Shown: positions 1 through 9,748, numbered from the stretch's first letter. The stretch: 64,000 nt of DNA from Psychrobacillus sp. FSL H8-0483 (GCF_038637725.1 NZ_CP152052.1:2711501-2775500), one strand, 5' to 3'. Made by a program: numbers and translations. Notes: a model not told the origin generated them from the sequence alone.

Positions 1-1518
1 TTGACCACCGCTCTCTGCGTAGAAAGGAGTTTGAGATAAAACTACCTTTACTTCATCCCCTTCATGAGCAGTTTTCACTAGTGCTTGACCAAGAACGATC
101 GATGTAATATTAGTCTTAACGCTTAATGTATCATACCCTACAAATTCACTTTCATCGTGAATATTGCCGAACACCTCTGATTGTACTTGCATAGAGTCCA
201 CATTTTGACGAGCAGCACGAGCACGTGAGCGTTGAGCTTCCATTTCTTCTTTGAATCCTTCATGGTCGACCGTCATATTTGCTTCTTCCGCATATTCTTC
301 CGTCAATTCAATCGGGAAACCATACGTATCATATAACGTGAAAGTAGTTGTTCCAGGAATAAATGACTCCCCTTTTGCACGTTGATCTTCAATTACTTTT
401 TCGAGAATAGAAAGGCCATCGTGAAGTGTTTCATGGAAACGTTCTTCCTCTGTTTTTATAACGCGCATAATAAAATCTTTTTTTGCTGTTACTTCTGGAT
501 AGAAATCTTCCATGATTTCTCCAACAACTGGAACAAGCTCATATAAAAATGGTTTATCAACACCAAGTTGTTTTGCAAATCGAACAGCACGTCGAAGTAA
601 TCTTCTAAGTACATATCCTCTTCCTTCGTTTGAAGGCAACGCGCCGTCACCAATCGCAAAAGCTACCGTACGAATATGGTCTGCAATTACTTTGAAAGCA
701 GTGTCATCCTCATTGTTTTCACGATATGTTTTGCCAGAAATCGCTTCCGTTTGACGAATAATTGGTATAAATAAATCTGTATCAAAGTTCGTCGGAACAT
801 TTTGAACAACACTTGCCATACGTTCTAAGCCCATCCCTGTATCAATGTTTTGCTTTGGTAGTGGAGTGTACGTATGATCTGGATTATGGTTGAATTCCGA
901 GAATACTAAATTCCAAATTTCTAAATAACGCTCATTTTCTCCACCTGGATACAATTCAGGGTCATTTAAATCATTCCCGTATGATTCACCGCGATCATAG
1001 AAAATTTCGGAGTTTGGACCACTTGGACCTTCTCCTATATCCCAGAAGTTTCCTTCCAAACGAATAATTCTCTCCTCTGGAATACCAATTTCGTCTCTCC
1101 AAATAAGATATGCTTCTTCGTCTTCAGGATGAATCGTAATGGATAATTTTTCTGCTTCAAAAGCCACCCATTTTTCATCCGTTAAAAATTCCCAAGCCCA
1201 GTGAATTGCTTCTTTTTTAAAGTATTCTCCGATAGAGAAGTTTCCAAGCATTTCAAAGAAAGTATGATGTCTTGCTGTTTTCCCTACGTTTTCGATGTCA
1301 TTTGTACGTATCGATTTTTGTGCATTTGTAATACGTGGATTTTCTGGTACAACACGACCATCAAAATATTTTTTTAATGTTGCTACACCACTATTAATCC
1401 AAAGTAAAGATGGATCATTGATTGGTACGAGTGGAGCTGATGGCTCTTGTGTGTGTCCTTTTTCAATAAAAAAGTCTAAATACATTTGTCTAATTTGAGC
1501 ACCTGTTAATTGTTTCAT
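1..1518 (-). CDS. alaS: Alanyl-tRNA synthetase (N-terminal 506 residues, cut by window edge)
   Basis: Charges tRNA-Ala with alanine in the cytoplasm. The visible 506 residues hold the whole class II catalytic core: the motif 1/2 region with [20 protein letters not shown] at about 71-90, [12 protein letters not shown] at about 165-175, and motif 3 GMGLERM at 228-234. The editing domain and C-terminal DHHA1 domain lie beyond base 1, so the gene is cut only by the window (family members are about 880 residues). The start ATG at 1516-1518 has an AGGAGG-type site just upstream. It is preceded by a T-box leader and lies downstream of recD2 on the same strand, but has its own promoter. Identification is secure. 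Confidence 0.97.
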   Translation of the reverse strand, partial: MKQLTGAQIRQMYLDFFIEKGHTQEPSAPLVPINDPSLLWINSGVATLKKYFDGRVVPENPRITNAQKSIRTNDIENVGKTARHHTFFEMLGNFSIGEYFKKEAIHWAWEFLTDEKWVAFEAEKLSITIHPEDEEAYLIWRDEIGIPEERIIRLEGNFWDIGEGPSGPNSEIFYDRGESYGNDLNDPELYPGGENERYLEIWNLVFSEFNHNPDHTYTPLPKQNIDTGMGLERMASVVQNVPTNFDTDLFIPIIRQTEAISGKTYRENNEDDTAFKVIADHIRTVAFAIGDGALPSNEGRGYVLRRLLRRAVRFAKQLGVDKPFLYELVPVVGEIMEDFYPEVTAKKDFIMRVIKTEEERFHETLHDGLSILEKVIEDQRAKGESFIPGTTTFTLYDTYGFPIELTEEYAEEANMTVDHEGFKEEMEAQRSRARAARQNVDSMQVQSEVFGNIHDESEFVGYDTLSVKTNITSIVLGQALVKTAHEGDEVKVVLSQTPFYAESGGQ

Positions 1519-1816
1519 GTAAATTCCTCCTAATTTAAATGTGAATTGCGCCTGAAAGATACATATTTTAGGGAAATAAAAAAAGCCCTCATCCCAAAAA
1601 AGGGACGAAAGCTATGATTTCGCGGTACCACCCTAGTTACACGCTGGATTTTGCCCAATGTGTCTCTCAAGAAGCCTTAACGCGGCTATACGGCAAGTAT
1701 TAATTGCACTCAAGAGTAGCTTTCCTAATTGTTGTGCTCTGTGGATTCTTCCAGCCAAGGAATCCTTCTCTAGTCAGGTAACAATAGTACTTTCTCCGTC
1801 ATCATTTTCGTTTATG
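1519..1816 (-). ncRNA. T-box riboswitch leader of alaS
   Basis: Read on the minus strand, the leader carries the conserved T-box AGGGTGGTACCGCG (plus-strand 1621-1634). It is followed by a 12-bp terminator hairpin (1584-1613) and a run of T. The antiterminator bulge reads TGGT, whose last base pairs with the A73 discriminator of tRNA-Ala, which fits control by uncharged tRNA-Ala. A GCA triplet at 1735-1737, next to the ATTGTT/AACAAT helix of stem I, is a possible specifier codon, but I did not fold the RNA. The 329 bases between alaS and recD2 are filled by this leader and its promoter. Confidence 0.93.
1584..1613 (-). terminator. T-box terminator hairpin of alaS leader
   Basis: A 12-bp stem (AGCTTTCGTCCC with GGGATGAGGGCT, including G-U pairs) has a T6 loop and is followed by seven T on the minus strand. 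It is mutually exclusive with the T-box antiterminator. Confidence 0.9.
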
Positions 1817-1822
1817 CAATTG

Positions 1823-1851
1823 ATTATAGAAAACTATTTGCATTGTGTCAA
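1823..1851 (-). promoter_or_regulatory. Consensus sigma-A promoter of alaS
   Basis: On the minus strand the -35 is TTGACA (1846-1851) and the -10 is TATAAT (1823-1828), separated by exactly 17 bp: a perfect consensus match. The recD2 stop codon TGA (1848-1850) lies inside the -35 hexamer. Transcription should start near 1816, at the 5' end of the T-box leader. Confidence 0.9.
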
Positions 1852-4265
1852 TTGTCTGCATCCAAAAATTGATATGGCGTTATACCATTCATACCGATTA
1901 ATGGATCAATTAAATGGTAATTATCAGCGGTTAGGTAAGTAGCTTCTACCAAAACTTCAGTAGAATCCTCCTTCACTATTTCCGACTGTTCCTCTGATAG
2001 ATCTTCCCTCACCGTTAATCGGTTCTTTAAAGTGGTTAATCGTTGAAGATCATCCGTTCTCTCTACACCAAACTTAAATACTTCCGGTTCTCCACATAAT
2101 ATTAAAAAGTTTTTTGCTCTTGTAATACCTGTATACAATAAGTTTCGACGAAGCATTTTCATGTAACTTCTTGTTACTGGCATGATAACCGTTTGAAACT
2201 CACTACCTTGAGATTTATGAACCGAACAGCAATAAGCTAATGTAATTTGGTTCAAATCATTTTTTTCATAAGTCACTTCATTGCCATCAAACGAAATGAC
2301 GAGCATTTCTTTCTTTTCGACTGTTTCAGCGGCTTTAAAAATACTTACAACTTCACCCATATCGCCATTAAACACATTACTTTCCGGCTGATTGACAAGC
2401 TGTAATACTTTATCACCTATTCGATAAATCGTATCTCCGAATACCATCTCTTTACGTTTGCCATCTGTATTAGGATTAACCATTTCTTGAATCATCTTAT
2501 TTAATGCATCTATTCCAGCAGGTCCTCGGTACATCGGGGCAAGTACTTGAATATCTCGAATGGAATGACCTTTTGAAAGAGCACTTTTCAGCACTTGTTC
2601 CACTACTTTAGGAATTTGTTCAGCGGAAGCTTTAATAAATGAACGGTCTCTTGTTTTGTCCAATAAAGTTGACGGCACCGATCCTTTTTTCATGTCGTGT
2701 GCTAGTTCAATAATGGAAGATCCTTCCGACTGTCGATAAATATCTTTTAGTTCTACTGTTGGAATTCGTTTAGAAGCTAATAAATCCTTTAATACTTGTC
2801 CAGGACCAACAGGTGGTAATTGATCTTGGTCGCCAACGAAAATAACTTGAGCGTCTTTTGGAATTGCTTTTAAAAGTTGGTGTCCTAGCCATGTATCGAG
2901 CATTGACGTTTCATCAATAATGACTAATTTCCCCTCAATTTCTTTTCCTTCCACATCGGCATCTTCCTGCCCTGTGAACCCTAATAAGCGGTGTATCGTC
3001 ATGGCAGGTAACTCGGTGGACTCACTTAATCGTTTGGCTGCCCTCCCAGTAGGAGCGGCCAAAACAACAGGAAATGGCTTTTTGTCTTTCGCCCATTCCT
3101 TTGGATCCAAAGAAAGTCCATGAAGTTCAGCATATAATTCTACAATTCCTCTAACAACTGTCGTTTTCCCGGTACCTGGGCCCCCTGTGAGTAAAGTAAT
3201 ACTAGAATTTAGAGCGGTTTCAATTGCCTTTATTTGTGTCGCAGCATATTGCACACCTAAACGTTCTTCCAATCCACCCAAATGCTTTTTCATCTCCGCT
3301 AGTGGAAATTTATGATGGGTATCATTTTCGCCAAGTAACGTTTCGATTTTGGAGCTTATGCCTACTTCTGAAAAATAAAGAGAAGGGATATAAAAACGAT
3401 TAACTTCACCTACAATACGGCTTTCCTCCGATAGTTCAATACAACATTTCGTTATTGCTTCAAACGGAATTTCTTCCCGTTGCGCGCTTTCTAGCAACCT
3501 CTTGACGGATTCTAATAGTTGCTCAGCATACATATATACATGTCCTTCGCTTAAGGATGCTGATTGTATTAAATGATAAATAGCGGCTTTGATTCGATCA
3601 GGATGATTTCCTTGAATACCAAGTTTATACCCCAGTTCATCTGCACGAACAAATCCTACCCCTTCTACTTCTTCGATTAGTCGGTATGGATTTTTTGTCA
3701 GTACTACAATTGTTTCTTCTCGGTATGCCTGATATATTTTCATGGCGATTTGAGGTCCAAAGCCCCATTCATTCAGCTGGATCATTACTTTTTCTAAACC
3801 AAGGTTTTGCTCTAGCACCGCTCGCAAAGTTTGTTTTTTATCTTCCCCGAGTTTTGGAATCACATCTAATGCAGCTGGATCATCCAGAATTTTATTAATC
3901 GCATTTTGACCCAGTTTTTTCACGATTTGTTCTGCTGTTTTTCGTCCAATACCAGGGAACATATCACTGGATAAATAATGGACAATTCCTTGTTCCGTAG
4001 CAGGAACCTCTTTTTGAAAGGTCTCCACTTGGAACTGGACTCCATATTTAGGGTGATTTTTAATAAGTCCAGTAAATTTATATGCTTCTTCTAGAACAAG
4101 TGAGGGGAAATAACCAGTTACGATGATTTCTTTGTCTGGATATGTAGTATTTGTAGATTTTACTTTTAATTTAATAATAGAAAATAGGTTTTGAGGATTA
4201 TGAAAAATAGAGACGATAGGACGACCCGTTATAAACTGTTTTTCATTGTTCATTTCGCTTGTCAT
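1848..4265 (-). CDS. recD2: RecD2-family ATP-dependent DNA helicase
   Basis: A 5'-3' superfamily 1B helicase, acting without RecB/RecC in Gram-positives, for DNA repair and replication fork upkeep. The 805 residues match the family length (B. subtilis YrrC is about 800). An N-terminal OB-like and helix-hairpin-helix region (about 95-215) precedes the helicase core. Walker A is GGPGTGKTT at 361-369 and motif II is IDETSM at about 451-456. A late VHKSQGSEF motif lies near the UvrD-like C-terminal domain. The ATG at 4265 has GGAGG seven bases upstream. Its place between alaS and the TPR gene yrrB is the usual Bacillus order. Its stop codon forms part of the alaS promoter. Confidence 0.96.
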   Translation of the reverse strand: MTSEMNNEKQFITGRPIVSIFHNPQNLFSIIKLKVKSTNTTYPDKEIIVTGYFPSLVLEEAYKFTGLIKNHPKYGVQFQVETFQKEVPATEQGIVHYLSSDMFPGIGRKTAEQIVKKLGQNAINKILDDPAALDVIPKLGEDKKQTLRAVLEQNLGLEKVMIQLNEWGFGPQIAMKIYQAYREETIVVLTKNPYRLIEEVEGVGFVRADELGYKLGIQGNHPDRIKAAIYHLIQSASLSEGHVYMYAEQLLESVKRLLESAQREEIPFEAITKCCIELSEESRIVGEVNRFYIPSLYFSEVGISSKIETLLGENDTHHKFPLAEMKKHLGGLEERLGVQYAATQIKAIETALNSSITLLTGGPGTGKTTVVRGIVELYAELHGLSLDPKEWAKDKKPFPVVLAAPTGRAAKRLSESTELPAMTIHRLLGFTGQEDADVEGKEIEGKLVIIDETSMLDTWLGHQLLKAIPKDAQVIFVGDQDQLPPVGPGQVLKDLLASKRIPTVELKDIYRQSEGSSIIELAHDMKKGSVPSTLLDKTRDRSFIKASAEQIPKVVEQVLKSALSKGHSIRDIQVLAPMYRGPAGIDALNKMIQEMVNPNTDGKRKEMVFGDTIYRIGDKVLQLVNQPESNVFNGDMGEVVSIFKAAETVEKKEMLVISFDGNEVTYEKNDLNQITLAYCCSVHKSQGSEFQTVIMPVTRSYMKMLRRNLLYTGITRAKNFLILCGEPEVFKFGVERTDDLQRLTTLKNRLTVREDLSEEQSEIVKEDSTEVLVEATYLTADNYHLIDPLIGMNGITPYQFLDADN

Positions 4266-4279
4266 GCTACCGCCTCCAA

Positions 4280-4395
4280 ATAATATAAATTAAATTCGCC
4301 TTGGCGTATTTGGGTCCAGATTTTGCATCGAACTTGTTCGATGCAAATCTGTGACATCCGCCAGAGGAATAAACTTAATTCAGCAAGGTCTGAAT
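4280..4395. repeat. Nested inverted-repeat element between yrrB and recD2
   Basis: An inner hairpin, AGATTTTGCATCGAAC and GTTCGATGCAAATCT (4318-4351, one bulged base), is nested inside outer arms CCTTGGCG and CGCCAGAGG, and then AT-rich outer arms. The element fills most of the 130-bp gap between the two minus-strand genes. It is not T-tailed, so a mobile or REP-like origin is likelier than a plain terminator. No second copy was seen in the window. I recall similar elements from Planococcaceae genomes but cannot verify this here. Confidence 0.55.
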
Positions 4396-4398
4396 AAG

Positions 4399-5055
4399 TT
4401 AATTGCGAAGAGCAATCATGTCGTACACATATCGTGCTTGATCATAATTGGGTTGAATCGTAAATGCTTCTTTTAAGTGCTTAAGAGCAGCTTCCGTATC
4501 CGATGTTGAAACAGCGTATAAAACGCCTAAATTGTAATGAGCGTCAGCATTTTCTGGATCAACCTCTGTTATTTCTTTAAAGACAGGTTCCGCTTGTTCA
4601 AACATTTCCATGCTCGCTAGCGCAATTCCGTATGTTAGTTTAATTTGTATATCTGATGCATCTAATTCATATGCGCGCTGTAGGTATGGTAAGGCAAGCT
4701 TGGTATGACCTTCTTTATCAAAGCTTTTTCCCAGCATGAAATACGCATCTGGACCTTCAATTCCATTTGAAATCGCTTTTTCATATAATTTGGCTGCTTC
4801 TGCGTAGCGCTCTGCATTATAGTATAAATTTGCTAAACTATAAAATGCCGTCGCCGCTTGTTCATCTAATGTAATAGCTTTTTGAAAGAATCGTTCTGCA
4901 CGTTCGTTTTCATTCATGGAAGCAAGAAGATTCCCAAAGTTTATATACCCAATTGCTTCTTCTGGGCTTTCTTCAATTGCTTTTGTAAATAGCTCCATCG
5001 CTTTTTCATAATTTTCTTCTTGAATCGCTTGGATGCCTAATTCATTATAATTCAT
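4399..5055 (-). CDS. yrrB: Tetratricopeptide repeat protein (YrrB-like)
   Basis: A soluble protein of about 218 residues made almost entirely of 34-residue TPR units (for example EEAIGYINFGNLLASMNENE, then repeats at about 70, 105, 140 and 175). It has no signal peptide or membrane segment. TPR arrays bind other proteins; the partner is unknown. B. subtilis YrrB sits in the same place between recD2 and mnmA. I chose the ATG at 5053-5055, which has GGAGG eight bases upstream. An earlier in-frame ATG at 5068-5070 overlaps the mnmA stop (TAATG) and lacks a ribosome site. It is probably co-transcribed with mnmA. Confidence 0.9.
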   Translation of the reverse strand: MNYNELGIQAIQEENYEKAMELFTKAIEESPEEAIGYINFGNLLASMNENERAERFFQKAITLDEQAATAFYSLANLYYNAERYAEAAKLYEKAISNGIEGPDAYFMLGKSFDKEGHTKLALPYLQRAYELDASDIQIKLTYGIALASMEMFEQAEPVFKEITEVDPENADAHYNLGVLYAVSTSDTEAALKHLKEAFTIQPNYDQARYVYDMIALRN

Positions 5056-5069
5056 GTTAATAACCTCCA

Positions 5070-6182
<1,113 letters not shown>

Positions 6183-6214
6183 TTATATTCACTCATTTCG
6201 ATTATTCGTTCAAA

Positions 6215-7345
6215 CTATAGAATAATTTTACTTATTTTAGTTGCAGCTTCTATTACTTGCTGCTCTGTATTGTTTAATCCAAAACTAAATCGGACAGAAT
6301 TTCGAAGCTCTGGTGTATTTTCTCCGAACATAGCTACTAACACATGAGAAGGATCGATTGAACCGGCTGTACATGCAGAACCACTTGAAGCATCAATTCC
6401 AGCTAAATCCAGTTGTACTAAAAATGTTTCCACATCTGTTTTTGGTATGCTAACGTTCAATACATGAGGCAAAACGTAATCTGCTGATCCATTTATAGTG
6501 AACTGAACGCCCTTATTTCCAAGCTCGTTTAAGAAAGCTTTTTTTAACTGTTGATAATGATGAAAACTATCTTTAAAACTGGATTGTTTTAATTCAACAG
6601 CTTTCGCAAATGCAACGACTGCAGGAACATTTTCCGTACCCGCACGCTTCTTACGTTCTTGTTGACCACCATAGAATAGTGGTTTTAAGAAAATACCTTT
6701 TCGTTGAAATAAAAAGCCAATTCCTTTTGGACCATTGATCTTGTGACTAGAAACACTTAGTAAATCGATGTGTAATGCTTGTACATCAATAGAAATACTT
6801 CCGTAAGCTTGTACGGCATCTGTATGGAAATAAGCTGGATGATCTACTAATAAATCTCCAATTTCTTGAATTGGTTGAATCGAGCCGACCTCATTATTAG
6901 CATACATAACCGAAACTAATATAGTATCTTCTCGAAGTGATTTTTTCAAGTCATCGACATTAATCAGTCCATCTTTGTTTACAGGTAAGTAAGTAACTTC
7001 AAATCCATCACGCTTTAACTGTTCACATGCATGTAGCACAGCATGATGTTCAATTTGAGTCGTAATAATATGTTTTCCTTCATTCATTCGCGCATAAGCT
7101 GTACCAAAAATAGCGTAATTATCGGCTTCCGTTCCACCACTAGTAATCGTTATTTCGGTCTCATGTGCACCTATACTTGATGCAAGAATAGTTCTTGCTC
7201 CATCTAGTTTTTTTCTTGCACTTCTACCAGTTTGATGAATGCTTGATGCATTTCCAAACACTTGATTTAACTCATCCGTGAACGTTTTAATTACTTCTTC
7301 GGCCATTGGCGTTGTAGCAGCATGGTCTAAATATATTCTAGTCAT
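6215..7345 (-). CDS. Cysteine desulfurase (IscS/NifS family, YrvO type)
   Basis: A PLP enzyme that takes sulfur from cysteine as a persulfide. The PLP lysine is K202 in SSHKINGPKG, and the persulfide cysteine is C325 in SSGSACTAGS. HTDAVQ at about 174-179 is the PLP-aspartate region. The length is 376 residues, usual for the group. The neighbours (mnmA downstream, cymR upstream) identify it as the YrvO-type enzyme dedicated to tRNA thiolation rather than to NAD synthesis (NifS) or SUF clusters. The ATG has AAGGAG seven bases upstream and lies ten bases after cymR. Symbol left blank because iscS, nifS and yrvO are used inconsistently. Confidence 0.95.
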   Translation of the reverse strand: MTRIYLDHAATTPMAEEVIKTFTDELNQVFGNASSIHQTGRSARKKLDGARTILASSIGAHETEITITSGGTEADNYAIFGTAYARMNEGKHIITTQIEHHAVLHACEQLKRDGFEVTYLPVNKDGLINVDDLKKSLREDTILVSVMYANNEVGSIQPIQEIGDLLVDHPAYFHTDAVQAYGSISIDVQALHIDLLSVSSHKINGPKGIGFLFQRKGIFLKPLFYGGQQERKKRAGTENVPAVVAFAKAVELKQSSFKDSFHHYQQLKKAFLNELGNKGVQFTINGSADYVLPHVLNVSIPKTDVETFLVQLDLAGIDASSGSACTAGSIDPSHVLVAMFGENTPELRNSVRFSFGLNNTEQQVIEAATKISKIIL

Positions 7346-7355
7346 TGTAAACTCC

Positions 7356-7778
7356 TTAAATATAAAACATATATCCAGGGTCTTCTGGATTTTCTTCTGA
7401 ATATTCCGCTAAATCCTCAATCGTTGTCGTATCTAACACGTTTTTCACTGCGTCACGAATACGCAACCATAATTCGCGTTGGGGTGGCGCTTCCTCATCA
7501 ATACCTTCTACGATTTGAATTGGCCCCTCCAAAACTCGAATTACATCACCCGTTGTGATCTCATTCGGTGCTTTTGATAGCATATACCCTCCATAAGCTC
7601 CACGTACACTTTTAACAAGTCCTGCATTTCGAAGAGGAGATACTATTTGTTCTAAGTATGCTTCTGATAAATTATGATCTGCTGCTATTTGACGAAGTGC
7701 GATTGGTCCTTGTCCACATTGTTTTCCTAAGGCAACCATAATCGTTAGTCCATAGCGGCCTTTTGTTGAAAATTTCAA
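7356..7778 (-). CDS. cymR: Cysteine metabolism repressor CymR (Rrf2 family)
   Basis: An Rrf2-type winged-helix DNA-binding protein of 140 residues; in B. subtilis it represses cysteine and sulfur uptake genes in complex with CysK. The start of the mature frame, KFSTKGRYGLTIMVALG, and the helix QIAADHNLSEAYLEQIV are typical. It lacks the cysteine cluster of IscR, in keeping with CymR. I place the start at TTG 7776-7778, which has AGGTGG upstream; the in-frame ATG at 7793 overlaps that ribosome site. It forms an operon with the desulfurase and mnmA. Confidence 0.93.
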   Translation of the reverse strand: MKFSTKGRYGLTIMVALGKQCGQGPIALRQIAADHNLSEAYLEQIVSPLRNAGLVKSVRGAYGGYMLSKAPNEITTGDVIRVLEGPIQIVEGIDEEAPPQRELWLRIRDAVKNVLDTTTIEDLAEYSEENPEDPGYMFYI

Positions 7779-7831
7779 TATATTCCACCTCATTAGTTAT
7801 CAATTTCAGTTAAAAATTCTTTCCCTAGTAT

Positions 7832-7860
7832 AGCATAGTTACTAGTTCTAGCGACTTCAA
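7832..7860 (-). promoter_or_regulatory. Putative sigma-A promoter of cymR operon
   Basis: On the minus strand TTGAAG (7855-7860), 17 bp, then TATGCT (7832-7837); a TATACT overlaps slightly downstream. It is back to back with the rarA promoter, with one base between the two -35 boxes. Confidence 0.5.
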
Positions 7861-7861
7861 A

Positions 7862-7890
7862 ATGACTTTTTAAACAATGTTCTATATAAT
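7862..7890 (+). promoter_or_regulatory. Putative sigma-A promoter of rarA
   Basis: ATGACT (7862-7867), 17 bp, TATAAT (7885-7890), about 35 bp upstream of the rarA start. Confidence 0.6.
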
Positions 7891-7925
7891 AAAAGAACAA
7901 ATGTACGAATGAAGGAGTGACCATT

Positions 7926-9212
7926 TTGAACAACGAACCTTTAGCCTATCGCATGAGACCTCAAACTATAGATGAACTCGCTGGACAGCAGCATGTTATT
8001 GGAAAAAATACAGCGTTATATAAAATGATTAAAAACGGTCATGTTCCCTCCATGCTTCTTTATGGCGATCCAGGGGTTGGTAAAACTTCTCTTGCATTTG
8101 CTATTGCAGGAACGACCAAGCTCCCTTTTGTGGCATTAAACGCAACAAAAGCAGGTAAAAAAGATGTGGAAGATGTGGTTGCAGATGCTCGTATTAGCGG
8201 AAAAGTCATTTTGTTTTTAGATGAAATTCATCGCTTCAACAAATTGCAGCAAGATACACTTTTGCCACATGTTGAAAATGGTTCAATTATATTAATTGGA
8301 GCGACAACTGAAAATCCATTTCACGATGTGAATCCGGCAATTCGTTCTCGTTGTGGAGAGATAAAGCAGCTAAAGCGTTTAACAACAGAAGATGTAGATA
8401 TGCTTTTAAAAAGAGCCTTACTTGATAAAGTAAAAGGGCTGGGTCAAACGTCCATACATATTACCGATGAACAGCGATTAAATATAGCAGATGCAGCAAA
8501 TGGTGATGCCCGGAAAGCATTAACTCTATTAGAATCAACTATATTTGCAAGCTTTGAGGAAGACGGAGTCACAAAGGTAGAAGACACTACACTTAAGAGC
8601 TTAATTGATCGTGTAGGCGTTTTTGGAGATAAAAAAGGGTCTCATTTTTATAATTTATTATCCGCCTTACAAAAATCAGTTAGGGGCAGTGACACGGACG
8701 CCGCACTTTATTATTTAGCCCACTTACTTGAAAATGGAGATTTAGTAGCTGTTTCTAGAAGACTGCTCGTGATGAGTTATGAGGATATCGGCCTTGCAAA
8801 CCCATCTGTTGGGTCACAGGTGCTTGCTGCTATACAAGCGGCTGAACGACTTGGTCTCCCAGAAGCACGTATTCCTTTAGCGAATGCCGTTGTTTTAATG
8901 TGCTTGTCCGAAAAGTCTAATTCCGCTTATGCTGCTCTCGATGCGGCAATTGCTAGTATTCATCAAGGAAAAACGGGTGACATTCCAAGTCATTTAAAAG
9001 ATACTCATTATGCCGGTGCAACGGAACTTGGTCACGGAGGCTATATTTATCCGCATGATCATAAAATTGGCACCTTCGGGGGATGGGTTAATCAAACGTA
9101 CTTGCCCGACAGTCTCATTGGCACGAAATTTTATAAACCAATCGAAGCGGGTGAAGAAAAACGTCTCGCTGCTATTTATAACCGATTAGAGAATTTTAAA
9201 TTGGAAAAATAA
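7926..9212 (+). CDS. rarA: Replication-associated recombination protein RarA (MgsA)
   Basis: A clamp-loader-like AAA+ ATPase that acts at stalled replication forks. Walker A is GDPGVGKTS at about 47-55 and Walker B is LDEIHRFN at about 98-105. A sensor 1 TTENP and the C-terminal tetramerisation/MgsA region (GGYIYPHD) follow. It has 428 residues from TTG 7926, which has AAGGAG eight bases upstream; the GTG at 7917 overlaps that site. It is divergent from cymR and ends in a repeat-derived terminator. Confidence 0.95.
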   Translation: MNNEPLAYRMRPQTIDELAGQQHVIGKNTALYKMIKNGHVPSMLLYGDPGVGKTSLAFAIAGTTKLPFVALNATKAGKKDVEDVVADARISGKVILFLDEIHRFNKLQQDTLLPHVENGSIILIGATTENPFHDVNPAIRSRCGEIKQLKRLTTEDVDMLLKRALLDKVKGLGQTSIHITDEQRLNIADAANGDARKALTLLESTIFASFEEDGVTKVEDTTLKSLIDRVGVFGDKKGSHFYNLLSALQKSVRGSDTDAALYYLAHLLENGDLVAVSRRLLVMSYEDIGLANPSVGSQVLAAIQAAERLGLPEARIPLANAVVLMCLSEKSNSAYAALDAAIASIHQGKTGDIPSHLKDTHYAGATELGHGGYIYPHDHKIGTFGGWVNQTYLPDSLIGTKFYKPIEAGEEKRLAAIYNRLENFKLEK

Positions 9213-9405
9213 GAAGAGCGCATTGCACCTTTTAAGTTCAAAACCTGTTTTGTATCGTTTCCGAAAGTCTTTGGATAGACTTATTGCTATATCATTACCG
9301 ATTAATTTTGAGAGGCTGGTCATGACTGACGTCACGACCAGCCTCACTTTTTTCGGTCATCTTGTGGCGATCGTCTGTCCGTCGCTCTCCTGTAACTTTT
9401 GGAGA
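9213..9405 (+). repeat. Intergenic repeat family A, copy 1
   Basis: About 190 bases are very similar (I estimate about 85% identical by eye) to 18744-18936. Shared blocks include CAAAACCTGTTTTG, GACTTATTGCTATATCATTA, a long hairpin centred on TGACGTCA, and GTCCGTCGC-CTCCT. Both copies directly follow a plus-strand gene. With the remnant at 9450-9497 and small hairpins, this accounts for the 340-base gap between rarA and the small-protein gene. Confidence 0.85.
9312..9345 (+). terminator. Hairpin of repeat A copy 1, likely rarA terminator
   Basis: GAGGCTGGTCATGAC and GTCACGACCAGCCTC form a 15-bp stem with one mismatch and a TGAC loop, followed by ACTTTTTT. It lies 100 bases after rarA. Confidence 0.75.
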
Positions 9406-9411
9406 GAAAAA

Positions 9412-9440
9412 ATCCAGTCTACGTTATAGATAGACTGGAT
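9412..9440. repeat. Short perfect hairpin
   Basis: ATCCAGTCTA and TAGACTGGAT form a 10-bp perfect stem around a 9-base loop. There is no clear T run on either side. It sits just after the end of the small-gene remnant on the minus strand. Confidence 0.5.
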
Positions 9441-9449
9441 ACTTTAGGG

Positions 9450-9497
9450 TTAAACACCCATTTTTCTTCTTGTATTACTTACTTTTTTCGTTGTGCT
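9450..9497 (-). pseudogene. Remnant 3' end of a paralogue of the neighbouring small basic protein
   Basis: On the minus strand the last 13 codons plus stop encode TKKVSNTRRKMGV, identical to the C-terminus of the intact gene at 9554-9748. Eight of these codons differ, all synonymously. The reading frame stays open for only about 12 codons further upstream before a TAG, with no similarity to the intact gene, no ribosome site and no usable start. I read this as the surviving 3' end of a diverged duplicate. Confidence 0.7.
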
Positions 9498-9521
9498 CCT
9501 GCGCAAAGCTCGTCGCAGACT

Positions 9522-9543
9522 GTATAGATAATACTATCTATAC
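9522..9543. repeat. Perfect hairpin downstream of small-protein gene
   Basis: GTATAGATA and TATCTATAC form a 9-bp perfect stem with loop ATAC, just after the stop codon of the small basic protein on the minus strand. There is no T run, so it is a weak terminator at best. Confidence 0.5.
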
Positions 9544-9553
9544 ACAAATTCTT

Positions 9554-9748
9554 TTAGACACCCATCTTCCGTCTAGTATTGCTCACTTTCTTGGTTTGCT
9601 GGCTTTTCATTTTTTGGTTGCCAGCAGTGACGTTACCTTGTGATTTTCCACCAGAAGCTTGGTTTTTCTTTTCTTCTAGCTTTTGTTTCACCGCTTCTTG
9701 TAAAGTCATTTTCTTTTTTGTTTGTTCTTGATTTGTAGATTCCGTCAT
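9554..9748 (-). CDS. Small lysine/glutamine-rich protein, unknown function
   Basis: 64 residues, highly charged and rich in K, Q, T and S, with no membrane segment. An N-terminal MTLQEAVKQKLEEKKNQ stretch may be helical, followed by a low-complexity middle and a basic tail TKKVSNTRRKMGV. I do not recognise the family. The start at ATG 9746-9748 has AGGTGG seven bases upstream. That the same tail is preserved at protein level in the adjacent remnant argues that it is translated and that the tail matters. It could be nucleic-acid binding, but nothing beyond charge supports this. Confidence 0.75.
   Translation of the reverse strand: MTESTNQEQTKKKMTLQEAVKQKLEEKKNQASGGKSQGNVTAGNQKMKSQQTKKVSNTRRKMGV

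Noticed and set aside
6215-7345. Naming the desulfurase NifS (NAD-linked)
   Set aside because: The neighbours are cymR and mnmA, the YrvO context; no nad genes are near.
7779-7793. Upstream ATG start for cymR
   Set aside because: The ATG lies in the ribosome-binding site of the TTG start that gives the conserved N-terminus.
9223-9429. Plus-strand 68-codon frame after rarA
   Set aside because: It runs through the repeat A hairpin. A related frame in copy 2 differs in phase and length, so it is not conserved as protein.
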